This document shows positions 8,141 through 10,395 of a stretch of 10,395 nt of DNA, piece by piece. Position numbers and translations under genes: made by a program. The notes under the pieces were generated by a model. It saw only the letters and a list, made by a program, of their open reading frames with translations. It searched no databases and was not told the origin of the DNA. Each line of letters opens with the position of its first letter. Position 1 is the first letter of the stretch. This stretch comes from Planctomycetota bacterium (GTDB lineage: Bacteria; Planctomycetota; Phycisphaerae; WQYP01): NCBI GenBank assembly GCA_021852225.1, contig JAJZOA010000316.1:1-10395 (forward strand), given 5' to 3'.

Positions 8141-8499
8141 TGCATCTACCCCTGACCGCGTGTCATAAATCGGGCCACGCGGCACACCCGAACCACCACC
8201 ATACAGGCCGTGGCAGGCTATCAGTTCAGCCACGGACCAGGTTGCCCCCCGACCTCGTTGCTGCCCTTTACCCATATATCGACAATATCGCACTCCCAGC
8301 GTCAAAGCAACGGCTGAATAACATGCCAGTCGCCATCCGTGGCGGCCAGCGCATTGGCGGTCCGCGGTGGCATACAGAAACATTGGAATTTAGAAAGGCT
8401 ACTCATTTCCAGCAGATGAAGAGGTTCAAATACCCGATGGTGGCAAAATCGGCCTGGGCCGCCTAAAGTGAAAGGGTTGACATTGAAAGGGAACTTGCC
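8141..8499. other. Intergenic region between divergent phoH2 and msrB
   Basis: These roughly 360 bases hold no gene I can support. Open frames cross it on both strands, but none has family motifs or a ribosome site. It should contain the promoters of both flanking genes. I see a weak minus-strand promoter candidate (8282-8310) and a small GC-rich inverted repeat, CCGTGGC at 8208-8214 and GCCACGG at 8229-8235 with a 14-base loop, which would lie in the phoH2 leader if that promoter is real. Seven-bp arms can arise by chance. No riboswitch or tRNA fold was recognised. Confidence 0.6.
8282..8310 (-). promoter_or_regulatory. Weak sigma-70-like promoter candidate for phoH2
   Basis: On the minus strand TTGCTT (8310-8305) and TATTGT (8287-8282) are separated by 17 bases, and a TTGACG overlaps the first box. 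Matches to the consensus are only partial (3/6 and 4/6). Transcription from here would give a leader of roughly 135-140 bases before the phoH2 start. Sigma consensus in this lineage is not known to me, so this is tentative. Confidence 0.2.
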
Positions 8500-8994
8500 A
8501 TGGAAACCTCCAATTCTCCAACAAATCAGGGTAATAGTGCCGCCCCGGGGCACAATTCTTGTGCAGCCAGTGGCGAAGGTTGCTCGGCTGAGCACTGGAA
8601 AAGCCGCTCAGACGCCGACTGGCAAAAAGTATTAACACCCGAACAATTCAAAGTGGCAAGACAGGCTGGCACCGAACGGGCCTTCACCGGAAAATACTGG
8701 GACACCAAAACGCCCGGACTTTATCGCTGTGCCTGCTGCGGCCAGCCGCTGTTCAAATCTGAAACAAAATTTTGTTCCGGCACTGGTTGGCCAAGCTTTT
8801 GGGCGCCGATTTCCGATACGGCCGTCAGCGAACATCAGGACAGATCATTTTTTACCGTCCGCACGGAAGTTCGATGCGGCCAATGCGATGCCCACCTGGG
8901 GCACGTTTTTCCCGACGGCCCCGCGCCCACCCATCTTCGCTATTGCATGAATTCCGCCGTGCTGGAACTTCTGCCGGAAAAGACCGAAAAATAA
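8500..8994 (+). CDS. msrB: Peptide-methionine (R)-S-oxide reductase MsrB
   Basis: Reduces the R epimer of methionine sulfoxide in oxidised proteins back to methionine, normally recharged by thioredoxin. The 164-aa product shows the whole MsrB signature: two zinc-binding CxxC pairs (Cys77/Cys80 and Cys126/Cys129), SGTGWPSF (93-100), the [20 protein letters not shown] block (121-140) and the catalytic cysteine in RYCMNSA (Cys149). Cys92, just before SGTGWPSF, is a possible resolving cysteine; this is a guess. A 35-residue Ser/Asn-rich leader with two cysteines precedes the conserved core and is not a signal peptide, so the enzyme is probably cytoplasmic. The ATG at 8500 has an AAGGGA about 7 bases upstream. 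There is no msrA next to it in this window. It is read away from phoH2, and a perfect inverted repeat lies 42 bases after the stop. Confidence 0.96.
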   Translation: METSNSPTNQGNSAAPGHNSCAASGEGCSAEHWKSRSDADWQKVLTPEQFKVARQAGTERAFTGKYWDTKTPGLYRCACCGQPLFKSETKFCSGTGWPSFWAPISDTAVSEHQDRSFFTVRTEVRCGQCDAHLGHVFPDGPAPTHLRYCMNSAVLELLPEKTEK

Positions 8995-9036
8995 TAGCCG
9001 ATTGTGTCGTCGACGTTGAAAATGATTTGACCACCT

Positions 9037-9074
9037 CCACAATATGGCCATTCCCGCAAGTAGCCATATTGTGG
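9037..9074. repeat. Perfect 12-bp inverted repeat downstream of msrB
   Basis: CCACAATATGGC (9037-9048) and its exact reverse complement GCCATATTGTGG (9063-9074) are separated by 14 bases. As RNA this makes a 12-bp perfect stem. No T-run follows on either strand, so it is not a textbook intrinsic terminator. Possible roles are an msrB 3' stabilising hairpin or factor-assisted terminator, a regulator-binding site ahead of the lipoprotein gene, or a small dispersed repeat. The symmetry is seen directly; its role is open. Confidence 0.75.
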
Positions 9075-9208
9075 CGAGCCAACCGAATTGCGTGCGGCAA
9101 TTGGCGCGGCGACGATTCTCAATGATAATCCCGGTGTTCCGACAGAGGAGCGGTTTTGGCCGCCCTTGGATAATTCGGAATCATTTATTTGCGGAAAAGA
9201 GGTTCATC

Positions 9209-9409
9209 ATGAAACATCCATTCGCACGGTTTTGGGTCATTGCGACGATACTGTCCACAGCACTTCTGGCCGGCTGCGCCCGCCAGCCGGCGCAAAATGC
9301 CCAGAATTCCAACTATTTTGGCCTTAGCGGCCGAACGATACCGCAGCCGGACATGAGCATCATGCGCAATCAGGCGGCAATTGCCAGCCAGTTGGGCGTG
9401 AATCACTGA
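9209..9409 (+). CDS. Small predicted lipoprotein (66 aa), function unknown
   Basis: I do not recognise a family. The product starts with a short basic n-region and a hydrophobic segment (residues about 8-20) ending in the lipobox LLAGC, with Cys23 as the predicted lipidation site, so the mature protein would be about 44 residues anchored to a membrane. The mature part is rich in Gln, Asn and Ala, with no repeats or cysteines after the lipobox, and ends in QLGVNH. The ATG at 9209 has AGAGG 6 bases upstream. The frame runs open further upstream, but only this start yields a signal peptide. The next gene is 93 bases downstream on the same strand and is also envelope-associated, so cotranscription is possible. 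The lipoprotein call is strong; no function can be given. Confidence 0.8.
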   Translation: MKHPFARFWVIATILSTALLAGCARQPAQNAQNSNYFGLSGRTIPQPDMSIMRNQAAIASQLGVNH

Positions 9410-9417
9410 AATATAAT
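9389..9417 (+). promoter_or_regulatory. Possible promoter with perfect TATAAT box
   Basis: A TATAAT hexamer at 9412-9417, directly after the lipoprotein stop codon, matches the sigma-70 -10 consensus exactly. The best-spaced -35 candidate, CAGTTG (9389-9394, 17-base spacer), is poor. If used it would give the downstream membrane-protein gene its own transcript with a leader of about 80 bases. A chance match is quite possible. Confidence 0.25.
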
Positions 9418-9502
9418 CCGGCAATGGATCGTATTTGGCCGCGCGCGGGTGCCCCTATCCCGATGATCTGGCATCGAGCTGAAACCTTATGGGAGCGCGC
9501 GA

Positions 9503-10102
9503 TTGTATTTTCGTCTGCCCGATCACTTTCCCACGGCCCTTTGGCCATTGTTTGAATTTCAGCCGTTCTTCTGGCTAGCCATTGCGCTACCGGGAGTGGC
9601 GACATTGTGGATAGGCTACAGTAGCGGCCGAAGACCAGTTATGCGTACTGGCTACCTGGTTCTTGTATTGCTGGCTCTGTGGATAACTGTAGCCCACATT
9701 GTGGTGACGCCACGAGAAAGACTGGTCGATCGCCAAAATCTGCTGGCAGAGGCCGCCGCGGAATCCAACATGCATGATCTGATGCAGCTTTTGGCACCTG
9801 ATGTTCAATTAGGCCCATGGAACCGTCAGGAAATTAAAACCGAACTTGCCAGCCGCCTGGCATCGGCGCAAGTCACCGGCAACTATATTCGCAGCAGCCG
9901 CACCCAAATTCATGGCCGAAATGCAGTGACCCGGATTTCAGTCTGGACGCAAACACGTCAATTTGGACCGATACTTTCAAGTTGGCGACTCAATTGGCAG
10001 GATGGGCCGCGACCGAAAAACTGGCGGCTGGTGCGAATTCGTCTTCTTCAAATAAACCATCATCACCTGCCGCCGGGATCGGTGATTCCGTTTGCCCGGT
10101 GA
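9503..10102 (+). CDS. Two-TM membrane protein with NTF2/SnoaL-like domain, function unknown
   Basis: A 199-aa protein with two hydrophobic segments (about residues 20-39 and 50-68) followed by a soluble domain (about 75-185). That domain begins with a helix, RQNLLAEAAAESNMHDLMQLLAPD, split here as RQNLLAEAAAES and NMHDLMQLLAPD, and ends in a strand-rich part with WRLNWQDG and NWRLVRIRL. This helix-then-curved-sheet pattern resembles membrane-anchored NTF2/SnoaL-like proteins, which bind small ligands or act as scaffolds. I see no catalytic motif. The start is TTG at 9503, supported by GGGAG 7 bases upstream; the next in-frame ATG (residue 47) would lose the first TM segment. It follows the small lipoprotein by 93 bases and converges with the sigma-factor gene, leaving a 23-base gap. 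The fold assignment is by pattern only and the ligand is unknown. Confidence 0.75.
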   Translation: MYFRLPDHFPTALWPLFEFQPFFWLAIALPGVATLWIGYSSGRRPVMRTGYLVLVLLALWITVAHIVVTPRERLVDRQNLLAEAAAESNMHDLMQLLAPDVQLGPWNRQEIKTELASRLASAQVTGNYIRSSRTQIHGRNAVTRISVWTQTRQFGPILSSWRLNWQDGPRPKNWRLVRIRLLQINHHHLPPGSVIPFAR

Positions 10103-10125
10103 TTGGTTATACTGTCCGCCAGACT

Positions 10126-10395
10126 TCAGGCGACGGCAGCCTGCCGAATAGTTCCCTTCACACTGCTGGTTCCACCTTCGATGAGATATTCGCGCCCGCG
10201 CATGAACTCCGCAAGTTTGCGAAGGGCACCCGCTTCAATCTGGCGTATGCGTTCGCGGGTAAGTCCCACGCGCCGGGCAATTTGTTCAAGTGTCAGCGGC
10301 TTGGTTGCTCCCAGACCATGGCGAAGCCGGACAATCACGGATTCGCGGTCCTCAAGTTTTTCCAGATATTGATGAAGCACGCCGCACCCAAATTC
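10126..10395 (-). CDS. Sigma-70 family RNA polymerase sigma factor, C-terminal part (partial)
   Basis: Only the 3' end of the gene is in the window; the frame is open through the right edge, so the true start lies beyond it. The visible 89 codons encode sigma region 4. Region 4.1 (EDRESVIVRLRHGLG, then LTLEQIARRVGL) leads into the region 4.2 helix-turn-helix TRERIRQIEAGALRKLAEFM, which recognises the promoter -35 element. The phrase TRERIRQIE is characteristic of RpoD/SigA-like and close group 2/3 factors rather than ECF types. A tail of about 25 residues (from RGREYLIEG to the stop) follows the helix-turn-helix, longer than in classic RpoD proteins. Without regions 1-3 the primary and alternative factors cannot be told apart. 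A GTG at 10380 is in frame but lies inside the domain and is not the start. Confidence 0.92.
   Translation of the reverse strand, partial: EFGCGVLHQYLEKLEDRESVIVRLRHGLGATKPLTLEQIARRVGLTRERIRQIEAGALRKLAEFMRGREYLIEGGTSSVKGTIRQAAVA

Noticed and set aside
8428..8446. GGTTCAAATACC resembling a tRNA T-loop
   Set aside because: The flanks do not form a 5-bp T stem, and no acceptor, D or anticodon arms can be folded around it.
8071..8466. 131-codon plus-strand frame across the phoH2/msrB gap
   Set aside because: It begins inside the phoH2 PIN domain, lacks a ribosome site, and reads as His/Pro/Arg-rich low-information sequence.
8477..8482. Perfect TTGACA -35-like hexamer upstream of msrB
   Set aside because: A -10 box at normal spacing would fall at or after the start codon, and none is present there; the ribosome site also lies directly beside it.

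Overview
The window carries eight genes. I see no mobile element, CRISPR array, tRNA or rRNA. Gene content suggests a Gram-negative-type bacterium, most likely Planctomycetota (Phycisphaerae-like). This is an inference from the style of the genes: a rhomboid protease fused to a TPR-like tail, a very large Tat-exported GH78 rhamnosidase, a two-domain PIN-PhoH protein, a membrane-anchored NTF2-like protein, and TTG/GTG starts backed by clear GGAG-type ribosome sites. No phylogenetic marker is complete enough to prove it, and Verrucomicrobiota or another PVC lineage remains possible.

Layout: (1) 185-1396 (+), rhomboid intramembrane serine protease with a TPR-like C-terminal half. (2) 1433-2896 (-), GT1-family (UGT/MGT-like) glycosyltransferase, convergent with the rhomboid gene. 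(3) 3087-6713 (+), secreted alpha-L-rhamnosidase, divergent from the glycosyltransferase across about 190 bp. (4) A strong hairpin at 6740-6767 lies between the convergent rhamnosidase and phoH genes and probably terminates both. (5) 6785-8137 (-), PIN-PhoH ATPase/ribonuclease. (6) A gap of about 360 bp, then 8500-8994 (+), the methionine sulfoxide reductase MsrB. (7) A perfect 12-bp inverted repeat at 9037-9074, then 9209-9409 (+), a 66-residue lipoprotein, and 9503-10102 (+), a two-TM protein with an NTF2/SnoaL-like domain. (8) 10126-10395 (-), the C-terminal end of a sigma-70 factor (region 4), cut by the window edge.

The genes do not form one pathway. There are plausible small units: the divergent glycosyltransferase/rhamnosidase pair (glycan building and breakdown) and the lipoprotein/NTF2-like pair at the envelope. 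The rest looks like chromosomal housekeeping: membrane proteolysis, RNA metabolism, oxidative protein repair and transcription initiation. I found no convincing undescribed multi-gene system. The most notable items are an extra module resembling DUF3395 inserted in the rhamnosidase, the perfect inverted repeat downstream of msrB, and the uncharacterised lipoprotein/NTF2-like pair.
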